Below, piece after piece: positions 51,481 to 61,698 of a stretch of DNA of 64,000 nucleotides. The notes beneath the pieces were generated by a model. The model ran no database searches. It was given only the letters and a program-made list of their open reading frames with translations, and had not been told where the DNA came from. Where the stretch lies: the NCBI RefSeq assembly GCF_000948285.1, contig NZ_JYBP01000003.1, positions 372,001 through 436,000 on the forward strand, given 5' to 3'. Both the position numbers and the translations under genes were made by a program. This stretch comes from Geobacillus kaustophilus. GTDB lineage: Bacteria > Bacillota > Bacilli > Bacillales > Anoxybacillaceae. Within the stretch, counting starts at the first letter, position 1. Each line of letters begins with the position of its first letter.

Positions 51481-51495
51481 GGAGAGTGGCTGTCC

Positions 51496-51687
51496 ATGCT
51501 CATTTGCCCGAATTGCAAACGAAAAAATTTAGGGAAAATCGGCGTCAACCAATACTACTGCTGGGATTGCTTTATTGAGCTGTCCGTCTCGAAAGGAATG
51601 ATCCACGCTCATCAAGTGGAAGAAGACGGAACGTTGAGTTCTCTTGACGACTTGTTTGACGACCACGAACGCACGATCCAATTTTAG
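51496..51687 (+). CDS. Small zinc-ribbon protein
   Basis: This 63-residue protein has MLICPNCKRKNLGKIGVNQYYCWDCFIEL: two CxxC pairs 15 residues apart, the spacing of a zinc ribbon. The rest is acidic (LDDLFDDHERTIQF). It follows yrrD by 15 bases with SD GGAGAG. Bacillus relatives at this place are annotated as hypothetical; I recall a small yrz-type gene here but cannot name it with certainty. Function unknown. Confidence 0.8.
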   Translation: MLICPNCKRKNLGKIGVNQYYCWDCFIELSVSKGMIHAHQVEEDGTLSSLDDLFDDHERTIQF

Positions 51688-51699
51688 GGGGGGACACGC

Positions 51700-51834
51700 A
51701 TGAACCGAATGATGACGTCGCTGTTAGCAGTCGGATTAGGCGTTGCAGCTTATCAGCTCGCCCAACGAAACGATTGGATGAACGGTCGCACGATGCGGAG
51801 GATGCGCCGCCGCTTGATGCAAACGATCCGCTGA
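51700..51834 (+). CDS. DUF3918-like tiny protein (YrzQ-like)
   Basis: A 44-residue frame begins at ATG 51700 after SD TAGGGGGGG and ends at TGA 51834. The sequence has a short hydrophobic segment (MMTSLLAVGLGVAAYQLA) and a very basic tail (MRRMRRRLMQTIR). This matches my memory of DUF3918/YrzQ, found between the zinc-ribbon gene and yrrI in Bacillus. It could be membrane-associated. Function unknown. Confidence 0.72.
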   Translation: MNRMMTSLLAVGLGVAAYQLAQRNDWMNGRTMRRMRRRLMQTIR

Positions 51835-51955
51835 CGGCGCTGCCGCCCTCGCCTTTGCGCGGGGGCGGTGCCTTGTGGTTGTCAAATAGTGCTAAAAGCG
51901 GTGAAGGCATATTTCCCGCCGCATCTCCTACACTAAACGGTAGGAGGTGTGGCAA

Positions 51956-53017
51956 TTGGGCGAGCAACAATGGCTGTCGTTCTTTCGCATCGGAAAATGG
52001 TTGCTCATGACGGCAATCATCTATTTGATCGTTCGGATGAAAGACGTTTGGTGGCCGGTCATCGATTTTATCGCAACGGTGTTGACGCCGTTTTTGCTGG
52101 CGTCGTTTATTACGTATCTGCTTTACCCGTTTGTGGAATCCATCCATCGCAAAGGAATGCCGCGCGCCCTTGCCATTTTGTTGATTTATTTGTTGCTTTT
52201 CGGTTTGGTCGGCTACGGCCTGTACCGCGGCGTGCCGTTATTCATCGCCCAGTTGCGTGAACTGGATGAACAGCTGCCGTCTTTAATGAATACATACCGC
52301 CAATGGGTGCGCCACATCCACGACGAGACGTCGAATTGGCCGCTTGAGGTGCACACGCGCATCGAAGCGATGTTTGTGCAGTTTGAGCAGGCGGCCGCCG
52401 CCGCCGTCACGATGGCGATCAATGCCGCCAAATCGTTCATCGGTTCGGCGGCGACGCTGCTGATCATTCCGTTTATCGTCTTCTATATGTTAAAAGACAT
52501 CGAGGTGTTGAAAAAAGCGGTTTGGTACATGACACCGAAGCGGTGGCGTGGGCCGGGGATGACGTTTTTGAAGGATGTCGATGAATCGCTTGGCGGCTAC
52601 ATCCGCGGCCAACTGTTCGTCTGCACGGCGATCGGTCTGGCGGCGTCGCTCGGCCTGTGGCTTGCCGGGATGGATTATCCGCTGTTGCTCGGCTTTGTCA
52701 TTGGCGTGACGAACATCATCCCGTATTTCGGCCCGCTGATCGGCGCCGTTCCAGCGGTCATTTTGGCTGCCACCGTCTCGCTGAAAATGGTCGTGATCGT
52801 GCTTGTCCTCATTTTTACCTTGCAGTTTTTAGAAGGGAACGTTTTGTCGCCGCTGATCGTCGGCAAAAGCGTGCATATGCATCCGCTTGTCATTATGCTC
52901 GCCCTCTTTGCCGGCGGTGAGCTCGCCGGCGTGCTCGGCCTCATTCTTGCCGTTCCGACGGCGGCGGTGCTGAAAGTGGCCATCACCCATTGGAAAGAGC
53001 ATTATGCTTCGCATTGA
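51956..53017 (+). CDS. yrrI: AI-2E family transporter (YrrI)
   Basis: This 353-residue membrane protein of the AI-2 exporter/PerM superfamily has about eight helices. Recognisable segments are LTPFLLASFITYLLYP, LGGYIRGQLFVC, GVTNIIPYFGPLIGAVPAVI and LEGNVLSPLIVGKSVHMHPL. The superfamily includes autoinducer exporters and sodium/proton antiporters, so the substrate is open. The TTG at 51956 has the perfect SD AGGAGGTG six bases upstream; the GTG at 51947 is part of that SD. The next feature is the alaS promoter, whose -35 overlaps the gene's end. Confidence 0.9.
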   Translation: MGEQQWLSFFRIGKWLLMTAIIYLIVRMKDVWWPVIDFIATVLTPFLLASFITYLLYPFVESIHRKGMPRALAILLIYLLLFGLVGYGLYRGVPLFIAQLRELDEQLPSLMNTYRQWVRHIHDETSNWPLEVHTRIEAMFVQFEQAAAAAVTMAINAAKSFIGSAATLLIIPFIVFYMLKDIEVLKKAVWYMTPKRWRGPGMTFLKDVDESLGGYIRGQLFVCTAIGLAASLGLWLAGMDYPLLLGFVIGVTNIIPYFGPLIGAVPAVILAATVSLKMVVIVLVLIFTLQFLEGNVLSPLIVGKSVHMHPLVIMLALFAGGELAGVLGLILAVPTAAVLKVAITHWKEHYASH

Positions 53018-53308
53018 CAAATGCTTTCTGCTTGTCTATAATCTTTCAATGAAAAAAGTGAATACATAACGCCATGACGGATCGAGTATGTTGCAGTCCA
53101 TCTTAACGCGCGAGCTCGCGCACAGAGAGGAATTTCCGCGGCTGAAAGAAATTCCAGATGAAGGGCAACAGAAGGCTAATCCGGAGCGCAGGCAAAACCT
53201 GACGCAAGGCTGCGTTACGGCCAAAGAGGTGATGGGCGTTTTTTGCCCATAAACAGGGTGGTACCGCGAGCATAACTCTCGTCCCTGCAGGGGATGGGAG
53301 TTTTTTTA
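53014..53308 (+). promoter_or_regulatory. Promoter and T-box leader of alaS
   Basis: The 318-base gap between yrrI and alaS holds an ideal promoter, TTGACA (53014-53019), 17-base spacer, TATAAT (53037-53042), and a T-box leader. Stem I base is CGGAT/ATCCG, AGTA follows, and TGTTGC/GCAACA closes the upper stem. The specifier loop strand reads GAAGGCTA, giving the alanine codon GCT at 53175-53177. The T-box AGGGTGGTACCGCG is at 53255-53268 and the terminator AACTCTCGTCCCT/AGGGGATGGGAGTT ends in seven T near 53308. Uncharged tRNA-Ala should raise alaS expression. Confidence 0.93.
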
Positions 53309-53335
53309 TATAAAAGGCGAAAGGGGAGGATCATC

Positions 53336-55972
53336 ATGAAAAAGCTGACATCCGCCCAAGTGCGGCGCATGTTTTTAGACTTTTTCCAAGAAAAAGGTCA
53401 TGCAGTTGAGCCGAGCGCATCGCTCATTCCGGTCGACGACCCGTCGCTGTTGTGGATCAACAGCGGCGTCGCGACGTTGAAAAAATACTTTGACGGGCGC
53501 ATCGTTCCGGAAAACCCGCGCATTTGCAACGCGCAAAAATCGATCCGCACCAACGACATTGAAAACGTCGGGAAAACGGCGCGCCACCATACGTTTTTTG
53601 AAATGCTCGGCAACTTTTCGATCGGCGATTACTTCAAGCGCGAAGCGATCCATTGGGCATGGGAGTTTTTGACGAGCGACAAATGGATCGGTTTTGATCC
53701 GGAACGGTTGTCCGTCACCGTCCATCCGGAAGACGAGGAAGCGTACAACATTTGGCGCAATGAAATCGGCTTGCCGGAAGAGCGGATCATTCGCCTCGAA
53801 GGCAACTTCTGGGACATCGGCGAAGGCCCGAGCGGTCCGAACACGGAAATTTTTTACGACCGCGGCGAAGCGTTCGGCAACGACCCGAACGATCCGGAGC
53901 TGTACCCAGGAGGGGAAAATGACCGCTATTTAGAAGTATGGAACCTTGTCTTTTCGCAGTTTAACCATAACCCGGACGGCACGTACACGCCGCTGCCGAA
54001 GAAAAACATCGACACCGGCATGGGCTTGGAGCGGATGTGCTCGATTTTGCAAGACGTGCCGACGAACTTTGAAACCGACTTGTTCCTGCCGATCATCCGC
54101 GCGACCGAGCAGATCGCCGGCGAGCGGTATGGCGAAGATCCGGACAAAGACGTCGCCTTTAAGGTGATCGCCGACCATATTCGCGCCGTGACGTTCGCAA
54201 TCGGCGACGGGGCGCTGCCGTCAAATGAGGGCCGCGGCTACGTGCTGCGCCGCCTGCTCCGCCGCGCGGTGCGCTATGCGAAACATATCGGCATTGAACG
54301 CCCGTTTATGTACGAACTTGTTCCGGTCGTCGGCGAGATTATGCACGACTACTATCCAGAGGTGAAAGAAAAAGCCGATTTCATCGCCCGCGTCATCCGG
54401 ACGGAAGAAGAACGGTTCCATGAAACGCTCCATGAAGGGCTCGCCATATTGGCGGAGGTGATCGAAAAGGCGAAAGAGCAAGGAAGCCGCATCATTCCGG
54501 GCGAGGAAGCGTTCCGCCTGTATGATACGTACGGCTTTCCGATCGAGCTGACGGAAGAGTACGCCGCTGAAGCGGGCATGACGGTCGACCATGCCGGATT
54601 TGAGCGCGAGATGGAGCGGCAGCGCGAACGGGCGCGCGCGGCCCGGCAAGATGTCGATTCGATGCAAGTGCAAGGCGGGGTGCTCGGTGACATTAAAGAT
54701 GAAAGCCGGTTTGTCGGCTACGATGAGCTTGTTGCCGCATCGACGGTCATCGCCATCGTCAAAGACGGACGGCTTGTCGAGGAAGTGAAAGCCGGCGAAG
54801 AGGCGCGAATCATCGTCGATGTGACGCCATTTTACGCCGAAAGCGGAGGACAAATCGCTGACCAAGGCGTGTTTGAAAGCGAAACAGGAACAGCGGTCGT
54901 CAAAGATGTACAAAAAGCGCCGAACGGCCAACATCTTCATGCGATCATCGTCGAACGCGGAACGGTGAAAAAAGGAGCCCGCTATACGGCGCGCGTCGAT
55001 GAAGCAAAGCGGATGCGCATCGTGAAAAACCATACGGCGACCCATTTGCTCCATCAAGCGCTGAAAGACGTGCTCGGCCGCCACGTCAACCAAGCGGGGT
55101 CTCTTGTCGCCCCGGACCGGCTTCGTTTTGACTTCACCCATTTTGGACAAGTGAAGCTGGACGAGCTCGAGCGCATCGAAGCCATCGTCAACGAACAAAT
55201 TTGGAAAAGCCTCCCGGTTGACATTTTCTATAAGCCGCTTGAGGAAGCAAAGGCGATGGGCGCGATGGCGTTGTTTGGCGAAAAATACGGCGACATCGTC
55301 CGCGTCGTCAAAGTCGGCGACTACAGCCTCGAGCTGTGCGGCGGCTGCCATGTGCCCAACACATCAGCCATCGGGTTGTTTAAAATCGTCTCCGAATCCA
55401 GCATCGGCGCCGGCACGCGCCGGATTGAAGCAGTGACTGGGGAAGCGGCGTACCGCTTTATGAGCGAACAGCTGGCCATTTTGCAAGAGGCGGCGCAAAA
55501 ACTGAAAACAAGCCCGAAAGAATTGAATGCGCGTCTTGACGGACTGTTTGCCGAGCTGAAAGAGCTTGAGCGCGAAAATGAATCGCTTGCTGCCCGCCTC
55601 GCCCATATGGAAGCTGAGCACCTCATCCGTCAAGTGAAAGATGTAAACGGCGTGCCAGTGTTGGCGGCGAAAGTGCAGGCCAATGACATGAATCAACTGC
55701 GGGCTATGGCTGATGATTTGAAACAAAAGCTCGGCACGGCGGTCATCGTGTTGGCGTCCGTTCAGGGAGGAAAAGTGCAACTGATTGCCGCAGTAACGGA
55801 TGACTTGGTGAAAAAAGGGTTCCATGCCGGCAAACTGGTGAAAGAAGTGGCATCGCGTTGCGGCGGTGGGGGCGGCGGGCGCCCGGATTTGGCGCAAGCC
55901 GGCGGCAAGGACGCGAACAAAGTCGGTGAAGCGCTCAGCTACGTCGAAACGTGGGTGAAATCCGTTTCCTAA
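53336..55972 (+). CDS. alaS: Alanyl-tRNA synthetase
   Basis: This 878-residue class II synthetase charges tRNA-Ala and edits mischarged Ser and Gly. The catalytic domain starts [22 protein letters not shown] and has [21 protein letters not shown] and [12 protein letters not shown]-like motif 3 ([15 protein letters not shown]). The editing domain has the zinc motif [11 protein letters not shown] and [11 protein letters not shown] coiled region (about 725-765) leads to the C-terminal DHHA1 domain with [17 protein letters not shown]. The ATG at 53336 has SD AAGGGGAGG. The T-box lies upstream. Confidence 0.97.
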   Translation: MKKLTSAQVRRMFLDFFQEKGHAVEPSASLIPVDDPSLLWINSGVATLKKYFDGRIVPENPRICNAQKSIRTNDIENVGKTARHHTFFEMLGNFSIGDYFKREAIHWAWEFLTSDKWIGFDPERLSVTVHPEDEEAYNIWRNEIGLPEERIIRLEGNFWDIGEGPSGPNTEIFYDRGEAFGNDPNDPELYPGGENDRYLEVWNLVFSQFNHNPDGTYTPLPKKNIDTGMGLERMCSILQDVPTNFETDLFLPIIRATEQIAGERYGEDPDKDVAFKVIADHIRAVTFAIGDGALPSNEGRGYVLRRLLRRAVRYAKHIGIERPFMYELVPVVGEIMHDYYPEVKEKADFIARVIRTEEERFHETLHEGLAILAEVIEKAKEQGSRIIPGEEAFRLYDTYGFPIELTEEYAAEAGMTVDHAGFEREMERQRERARAARQDVDSMQVQGGVLGDIKDESRFVGYDELVAASTVIAIVKDGRLVEEVKAGEEARIIVDVTPFYAESGGQIADQGVFESETGTAVVKDVQKAPNGQHLHAIIVERGTVKKGARYTARVDEAKRMRIVKNHTATHLLHQALKDVLGRHVNQAGSLVAPDRLRFDFTHFGQVKLDELERIEAIVNEQIWKSLPVDIFYKPLEEAKAMGAMALFGEKYGDIVRVVKVGDYSLELCGGCHVPNTSAIGLFKIVSESSIGAGTRRIEAVTGEAAYRFMSEQLAILQEAAQKLKTSPKELNARLDGLFAELKELERENESLAARLAHMEAEHLIRQVKDVNGVPVLAAKVQANDMNQLRAMADDLKQKLGTAVIVLASVQGGKVQLIAAVTDDLVKKGFHAGKLVKEVASRCGGGGGGRPDLAQAGGKDANKVGEALSYVETWVKSVS

Positions 55973-56039
55973 TCGGCGCGGATCGTGTACAATGGATGTA
56001 AAAGGACGGGATGCCTGAATAAGGAGCGAGGTGGAAACG

Positions 56040-56306
56040 GTGAGCTCGTTTGACCAAACGATGCAGTTTCATTTTTCCGAGGAGCCGACCGAGACGAACG
56101 TTCGCGAAGTGTTGTTGACGGTGTATGGCGCCTTGCAGGAAAAAGGCTACAATCCGATCAACCAAATTGTCGGCTACTTGTTGTCCGGCGACCCAGCTTA
56201 CATTCCGCGCCATAAAGACGCGCGCGCGCTCATCCGCAAAATCGAACGCGACGAATTAATCGAGGAATTGGTGAAATTCTATTTACAGGGGCAACGAAAG
56301 GATTAA
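56040..56306 (+). CDS. IreB-family regulatory phosphoprotein (YrzL)
   Basis: This 88-residue protein (UPF0297) is nearly identical in pattern to B. subtilis Yrz[57 protein letters not shown]. The Enterococcus homologue IreB is phosphorylated by the PASTA kinase IreK and affects cephalosporin resistance; in Bacillus the role is open. GTG 56040 gives the family N-terminus, with GAGGTGG as SD; GTG 56031 is an alternative. It follows alaS and precedes ruvX and yrzB in the conserved order. Confidence 0.93.
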   Translation: MSSFDQTMQFHFSEEPTETNVREVLLTVYGALQEKGYNPINQIVGYLLSGDPAYIPRHKDARALIRKIERDELIEELVKFYLQGQRKD

Positions 56307-56310
56307 CTTG

Positions 56311-56727
56311 ATGCGGACGCTAGGATTAGATTTGGGAACGAAAACGCTCGGCGTTGCCGTTAGCGACGAGCTCGGCTTTACAGCGCAGGGATTGGAAACA
56401 ATTGCCGTTGATACAGAGCGCGGCGACTACGGCTTAAAGCGGCTGCGCGCCATCATCGATGAGTACGGCGTCGATACGATTGTGGTCGGGTGGCCGAAAA
56501 ACATGAACGGCACGCTCGGGCCGCGCGCTGAGGCGAGCGAACGGTTCGCCGCCAAGCTGCGCAAGGAGTTTTCTTTGCCCGTTGTGCTTTGGGATGAACG
56601 GCTGTCGACGATGGCCGCCGAACGGATGTTGATCGCTGCCGACGTCAGCCGAAAAAAGCGGCGGAAAGTGATCGACAAAATGGCGGCGGCCGTCATTTTG
56701 CAGTCCTATTTGGACAGTAAACGATAA
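56311..56727 (+). CDS. ruvX: YqgF/RuvX family nuclease
   Basis: This 138-residue RNase H-fold protein belongs to the YqgF family, called RuvX or a putative Holliday junction resolvase and also linked to 16S rRNA 5' processing. [19 protein letters not shown] holds the first acidic residue, [17 protein letters not shown] the second region, and [13 protein letters not shown] the DERxST motif. The ATG at 56311 follows yrzL by four bases with SD GAAAGGA. It is probably cotranscribed with its neighbours. Confidence 0.93.
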   Translation: MRTLGLDLGTKTLGVAVSDELGFTAQGLETIAVDTERGDYGLKRLRAIIDEYGVDTIVVGWPKNMNGTLGPRAEASERFAAKLRKEFSLPVVLWDERLSTMAAERMLIAADVSRKKRRKVIDKMAAAVILQSYLDSKR

Positions 56728-57042
<315 letters not shown>

Positions 57043-57054
57043 GGGACAGCAGAG

Positions 57055-57086
57055 GGGGGCCAAAAGGATCGGGGCCCCTTTTCTTA
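57055..57086 (+). terminator. Terminator after yrzB
   Basis: GGGGCC (57056-57061) and GGCCCC (57073-57078) pair, followed by TTTTCTT. The remaining gap to mltG is AT-rich and has a -10-like TATAAT at 57254-57259 without a good -35. Confidence 0.75.
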
Positions 57087-57285
57087 TTGCCGTATTATGC
57101 GCTGAGAAATGATAAGTTGTGTTCCATGCAATGGTTCAGACATCTTCTTGTTTGTTCGACAAACGTTGCGAAGGGCTTCGATTGACCGGCGCGTTTCCTC
57201 CTCCGGCTTTGCATTTTTTGACCGTCAAGGGCGAAACATGCAGAATTTTGTAGTATAATATGGCCGGGATGAAAGGAGGGAAAAG

Positions 57286-58377
57286 ATGAAACAGAACGAT
57301 TTTAGGGCGCCAGAGGCACGGCTTGTGCGGAAAATCGTCTTGATTGTTTGCGCTGTTCTGCTGGCGGCGCTTGTCATTGCCGGCGCCAGCAGTTTCTTAT
57401 ACATCCGCTCAGCGCTTAAGCCCGTCGACCCGGATGACCGCACTCCGGTCCATGTATCGATTCCAATCGGCTCGTCGCCGGCGGCGATTGCCGAGCAGCT
57501 CGAACAAAAGCGGCTCATTAAAAGCGCGGCCGTGTTTCGCTTATATGTCCGCTGGAAAAATGAATCCGGCTTCCAGGCTGGGGAGTATGAGCTGACGCGG
57601 GCGATGCCAATGGCGCGCATCATCGAGCTGTTAAAAACGGGGAAATCGCTAAAAATCGGATTGAAGCTGACCGTTCCGGAAGGGTCGCAATTGGTGCAAA
57701 TCGCTGACCTCATTGCCGCGAAAACAGGGTACAAACAAGAACAGATTATGAAATTGCTTAACGATCGCGCGTATATCGAACGGCTGATGAAAATGCACCC
57801 CGATTTGTTGACTGATGATATTTTTCGGAAAGGCATCCGCTATCCGCTGGAAGGCTACTTGTTCCCGGCGACGTATGTGTTTGCTGACGAAAATCCGACG
57901 CTTTCTGAGATCATTGAGGCGATGGTGGCGAAAACGGCAGCTGTGCTTGACACATATAAGGCAGCGATGAAAGAAAAGAACATGTCGCCGCATCAGCTGT
58001 TGACGATGTCGTCGCTCATTGAGGAAGAGGCGACGGAAAAAGCTGACCGCGAAAAAATCGCCAGCGTGTTTTACAATCGGCTGCACCGCGGCATGCCGCT
58101 TCAAACCGACCCGACCGTTTTGTACGCCCTTGGCGAACATAAAGAGCGTGTGTTGTATAAAGATTTGCAGGTCAATTCGCCGTACAACACGTACATGCAT
58201 AAAGGACTGCCGCCGGGGCCGATCGCCAACGCCGGCGTCATGTCGATCGAAGCGGCGCTCGAGCCGGCGGCGACCGACTATTTATACTTTTTGGCGACAC
58301 CGGGCGGGGAGGTCATTTTTACGAAAACGTTGGCCGAGCATAACCGGGAAAAGGCAAAATACATTGGGAAACAATAG
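57286..58377 (+). CDS. mltG: Endolytic murein transglycosylase MltG
   Basis: MltG cuts growing glycan strands at the membrane and is thought to set their length. The 363-residue protein has a short cytoplasmic start, one membrane helix (about residues 17-39, IVLIVCAVLLAALVIAGASSFLY) and the YceG domain: VHVSIPIGSSPAAIAEQL, the LysM-like region, YPLEGYLFPATYVF, MSSLIEEEATEKADREKIASVFYNRL with the catalytic glutamate, and LQVNSPYNTYMHKGLPPGPIANAG. SD AAAGGAGGG precedes the ATG. The place matches B. subtilis yrrL. Confidence 0.95.
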   Translation: MKQNDFRAPEARLVRKIVLIVCAVLLAALVIAGASSFLYIRSALKPVDPDDRTPVHVSIPIGSSPAAIAEQLEQKRLIKSAAVFRLYVRWKNESGFQAGEYELTRAMPMARIIELLKTGKSLKIGLKLTVPEGSQLVQIADLIAAKTGYKQEQIMKLLNDRAYIERLMKMHPDLLTDDIFRKGIRYPLEGYLFPATYVFADENPTLSEIIEAMVAKTAAVLDTYKAAMKEKNMSPHQLLTMSSLIEEEATEKADREKIASVFYNRLHRGMPLQTDPTVLYALGEHKERVLYKDLQVNSPYNTYMHKGLPPGPIANAGVMSIEAALEPAATDYLYFLATPGGEVIFTKTLAEHNREKAKYIGKQ

Positions 58378-58466
58378 TTCAACATGGAAGTTGATGGCCG
58401 GCAGGGGAAACAGCTTCGTTTTTCCACTGTTTTGTGGTAGTATAGTTGAATAGACCAACGATACGA

Positions 58467-58495
58467 TAAGAGTCCTTTTGCGGCTCTTATTTTTC
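58467..58495 (+). terminator. Terminator in the mltG-trmR gap
   Basis: TAAGAGTCC and GGCTCTTA form a stem with loop TTTTGC, followed by TTTTT. It lies 90 bases after mltG; a -10-like TATAGT (58441-58446) just before it could start a very short transcript. Confidence 0.7.
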
Positions 58496-58534
58496 ATGAC
58501 GACAAAGCGCAGACAAAGCGCAAATGCCGGGTTG

Positions 58535-58777
58535 TATATAGATGCAATTTGAAGCTTTACCATGTTGTAGTTTTTCCCGAGTATTTGATCGACTGTCGGG
58601 CGACCGAACAACGCCGCTTCCAGACCCATATATGGGTCTGTGAAGCAGGCGGTTGTTCGGTCTTCCGTCACGCCTTGGCGTGACGGAGGCAAGCCACAGG
58701 CTTGCCTCCGACAGTCGAAGATGGGCAAACCGCTTTTCCGTCAAGGATATGTTAAACTTCTTCGTTGCATCTATATA
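58535..58777 (-). repeat. Structured interspersed repeat, copy B
   Basis: This 243-base element fills the middle of the 453-base gap between mltG and trmR. Its ends, TATATAGATGCAA (58535-58547) and TTGCATCTATATA (58765-58777), are a perfect 13-bp inverted repeat. Reverse-complemented, it aligns along its whole length with copy A at 3734-3973. Stems are kept while loops differ: GGAGGCAAGC/GCTTGCCTCC surrounds different loop bases in the two copies, and arms GACCGAACAAC/GTTGTTCGGTC are perfect here. The trmR SD starts about 40 bases after its right end. Confidence 0.88.
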
Positions 58778-58830
58778 GTTCAACTTTGGCAAGCGCTTTT
58801 CAGTTTGCTGACGGCAGGGAGGAATTCCTC

Positions 58831-59484
58831 TTGCTTTCCAATGACATTGTTTTGTACTTGCAAAAGTTGCGTCCGGCGCCGGACGAGGGCATTGAGGAGA
58901 TGGAGCAGTACGCCTATCGGCACCGCATACCGATCATGGATCCGGTGAGCGTCGAAGTGCTGTTGTTCATCTTGAAGCTGATCAGGCCGCGCCGCATTTT
59001 GGAAATCGGCACGGCGATCGGCTATTCGGCGATCCGGATGGCAAAGGCGCTGCCGGATGCGTGCATTGTGACGATCGAAAAAGACCGGGAGCGGTATGAG
59101 CGCGCCCGTTTTTACATCGAAAAGACGAACACCAAGCGGCAAATCGAGGCGGTGTTGGGCGATGCGCTTGCGGTCGAGGCAGATGTGGCGGCCGCCGCGC
59201 CGTTTGATGTGCTGTTTATCGATGCCGCCAAAGGGCAGTATGAGCGCTTTTTTACGCGCTATGAGCCGTTTGTGGCGGCAGGCGGCCTCATCATCAGCGA
59301 CAACGTCTTGTTTAAGGGGCTCGTCGCCGCCGAAGCGCCGGCGGACAATCGACGGCTTTGGAACATCGCCCGAAAAATTCGCCGCTACAATGAGTGGCTC
59401 ATGAGTCGAAACGGTTATGATACGGTGATCATTCCGGTCGGCGATGGGCTCGCCATATCGAAAAAACGAGGTGAAGAACAGTGA
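58831..59484 (+). CDS. trmR: tRNA 5-hydroxyuridine methyltransferase TrmR
   Basis: TrmR (YrrM) uses SAM to methylate 5-hydroxyuridine 34 to 5-methoxyuridine in tRNA. The 217-residue protein has the class I fold of the catechol O-methyltransferase group: PRRILEIGTAIGYSAIRMA (SAM site near residue 55), VLFIDAAKGQYERFF, IISDNVLFKGLVA, and the C-terminus IIPVGDGLAISKK. I chose TTG 58831 with SD AGGGAGG eight bases away, giving exactly the YrrM length; a longer reading begins inside the repeat element and is excluded. It overlaps the next gene by four bases. Confidence 0.92.
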   Translation: MLSNDIVLYLQKLRPAPDEGIEEMEQYAYRHRIPIMDPVSVEVLLFILKLIRPRRILEIGTAIGYSAIRMAKALPDACIVTIEKDRERYERARFYIEKTNTKRQIEAVLGDALAVEADVAAAAPFDVLFIDAAKGQYERFFTRYEPFVAAGGLIISDNVLFKGLVAAEAPADNRRLWNIARKIRRYNEWLMSRNGYDTVIIPVGDGLAISKKRGEEQ

Positions 59485-60410
59485 AAAAACCCGAATTGCT
59501 CGTGACGCCGACGAGCGTTGCCCATATCGACGAGCTGGCTGAAGCCGGAGCGGACGCGGTCATCATTGGCGAACAGCGCTACGGTTTGCGGCTTGCCGGC
59601 GAATTTTCCCGCCATGATGTCGCTGACGCCGTCAAAGCCGCCCACCGGCGCGGCATGAACGTGTATGTGGCGATGAACGCCATTTTCCATAACGATAAAG
59701 TGGACGAGCTGGGCGACTACGTCGCGTTTTTAGCTGATGTCGGCGCCGATGCCATCGTCTTCGGCGATCCCGCGGTGCTCTTGACTGTCCGAGAAACGGC
59801 GCCGCACATGAAGCTTCACTGGAGCACGGAGACGACAGCGACGAACTGGTATGCGTGCAACTATTGGGGCCGGAAAGGGGCGAAGCGCGCCGTCTTGGCC
59901 CGCGAGTTGAACATGGACGCCATTTTGGAAATCAAAGCTCGTGCCGAAGTGGAAATCGAGGTGCAAGTGCACGGCGCGATGTGCATGTACCAATCGAAGC
60001 GCTCGCTGATCGGCAGCTATTTTGAATATCAAGGGAAAGTGATGGAAGTTGAACGGAAGAAGTACGAAAAAGGGATGTTTCTTTACGACAAAGAGCGCGA
60101 CAACAAATATCCGATTTTTGAAGACGAAAACGGCACGCATATTATGAGCCCGAACGATGTTTGCATCATTGACGAGCTCGGCGACATGGTCGAGGCCGGC
60201 ATCGACAGCTTTAAAATTGACGGGATTTTGCACGAGCCGCGCTACATTACCGAAGTGACGAAGCTGTACCGCCGCGCCATCGATTTATGCGCCGATGACC
60301 GCGAGCGGTACGAACGGGAAAAAGAGGAGCTGCTTGCGGCCGTTGAAGCGCTTCAGCCGCCGCATCGCCGCATCGACACCGGATTTTTCTTCAAGGAGAC
60401 CATTTATTGA
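59481..60410 (+). CDS. trhP1: U32 family tRNA hydroxylation protein, first copy (YrrN)
   Basis: This 309-residue U32 peptidase-like protein corresponds to YrrN, which with YrrO is needed to hydroxylate uridine 34 in B. subtilis, probably using a prephenate-derived pathway. Segments include ELLVTPTSVAHIDELAEAGADAVIIGEQRYGLR, HWSTETTATNWYACNYW and EIEVQVHGAMCMYQSKRSLIG. It lacks the four-cysteine cluster seen in the second copy. The GTG overlaps the trmR stop (GTGA), so hydroxylation and methylation genes are translationally coupled. Confidence 0.9.
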   Translation: MKKPELLVTPTSVAHIDELAEAGADAVIIGEQRYGLRLAGEFSRHDVADAVKAAHRRGMNVYVAMNAIFHNDKVDELGDYVAFLADVGADAIVFGDPAVLLTVRETAPHMKLHWSTETTATNWYACNYWGRKGAKRAVLARELNMDAILEIKARAEVEIEVQVHGAMCMYQSKRSLIGSYFEYQGKVMEVERKKYEKGMFLYDKERDNKYPIFEDENGTHIMSPNDVCIIDELGDMVEAGIDSFKIDGILHEPRYITEVTKLYRRAIDLCADDRERYEREKEELLAAVEALQPPHRRIDTGFFFKETIY

Positions 60411-60428
60411 GAAAAGGAGGGAAGCAGC

Positions 60429-61697
60429 ATGCTTTTAAAAAATGATCGCATCTCCGAGATCATTGACGGCAAGCGCGTCATTGTGAAAAAGCCAGAGCTG
60501 CTCGCCCCGGCCGGCAACTTGGAAAAACTGAAAATCGCCGTCCATTACGGCGCAGACGCCGTCTTTATCGGAGGACAAGAGTACAGCTTGCGCGCCAACG
60601 CCGACAACTTTACGCTCGAGGAAATTCGCGAAGGGGTGGAATTTGCCAATCGATATGGAGCCAAAGTATACGTAACGGCCAATATTTACGCCCATAACGA
60701 AAACATCCCTGGCCTTGATGACTATTTGCGGGCGTTAGAGGATTCCGGCGTTTCCGGCATCATCGTCGCCGACCCCCTCATCATCGAAACGGCGCGCCGG
60801 GTGGCGCCGAAGCTTGAAGTGCATTTAAGCACGCAGCAATCGCTTACCAACTGGAAAGCGGTCCAATTTTGGAAAGAGGAAGGGCTCGAGCGGGTTGTGC
60901 TGGCTCGTGAAGTGGGCGCAGAAGAAATCCGACAGATCAAAGAGAAAGTCGATATTGAAATCGAGGCGTTCATCCATGGGGCGATGTGTTCCGCCTACTC
61001 CGGCCGTTGTGTATTGAGCAATCATATGACGGCGCGCGACTCAAACCGCGGCGGATGCTGCCAGTCGTGCCGGTGGGATTACGATTTGTACCAGCTCTCG
61101 GACGGCCGGGAAATTCCGTTGTTTGAAAAAGGGGACGCCCCGTTTGCGATGAGCGCGAAAGATTTGAACTTAATCCGCGCCATTCCGGTAATGATCGAAT
61201 TGGGTGTGGATAGCTTGAAAATTGAAGGGCGGATGAAATCGATCCATTACGTGGCGACGGTTGTCAGCGTCTACCGGAAAGTGATTGACTCCTACTGCGC
61301 TGATCCAGACCATTTCACGATCCGCGAAGAGTGGGTGCGGGAGCTTGAGAAATGCGCCAACCGCGAGACGGCGCCGTCGTTCTTTGACGGCTTCCCGGAT
61401 TATACGAACCATATGTACGGGACGCACAGCCGGAAAACGACGCATGAATTCGCCGGTTTGGTGCTTGGCTATGACCCGGAGACGGGCATCGCCACCGTCC
61501 AGCAGCGCAACCATTTCCGCCCGGGCGATGAAGTCGAATTTTTCGGTCCGGAAATTGAAAACTTCACCCAAGTGATCGAGAACATTTGGGACGAAGACGG
61601 CAACGAGCTTGATGCGGCGCGCCATCCGCTGCAAATCGTGAAATTGAAGGTCAAGCGCCCTCTCTTCCCGTACAACATGATGAGAAAGGAGAATTAA
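60429..61697 (+). CDS. trhP2: U32 family tRNA hydroxylation protein, second copy (YrrO)
   Basis: This 422-residue U32 protein corresponds to YrrO, partner of YrrN in making 5-hydroxyuridine 34. [37 protein letters not shown] is the family start. [20 protein letters not shown] and [14 protein letters not shown] supply a cysteine cluster that probably binds an iron-sulfur centre. The C-terminal domain ([34 protein letters not shown]) is an RNA-binding-like barrel. It follows the first copy by 18 bases with SD AAAGGAGGG. An actual peptidase role is unlikely. Confidence 0.92.
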   Translation: MLLKNDRISEIIDGKRVIVKKPELLAPAGNLEKLKIAVHYGADAVFIGGQEYSLRANADNFTLEEIREGVEFANRYGAKVYVTANIYAHNENIPGLDDYLRALEDSGVSGIIVADPLIIETARRVAPKLEVHLSTQQSLTNWKAVQFWKEEGLERVVLAREVGAEEIRQIKEKVDIEIEAFIHGAMCSAYSGRCVLSNHMTARDSNRGGCCQSCRWDYDLYQLSDGREIPLFEKGDAPFAMSAKDLNLIRAIPVMIELGVDSLKIEGRMKSIHYVATVVSVYRKVIDSYCADPDHFTIREEWVRELEKCANRETAPSFFDGFPDYTNHMYGTHSRKTTHEFAGLVLGYDPETGIATVQQRNHFRPGDEVEFFGPEIENFTQVIENIWDEDGNELDAARHPLQIVKLKVKRPLFPYNMMRKEN

Positions 61698-61698
61698 G

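Noticed and set aside
57225-57836. 203-codon minus-strand frame over the start of mltG
   Set aside because: It is antisense to the clearly recognised mltG, covers the mltG SD and has no family resemblance.
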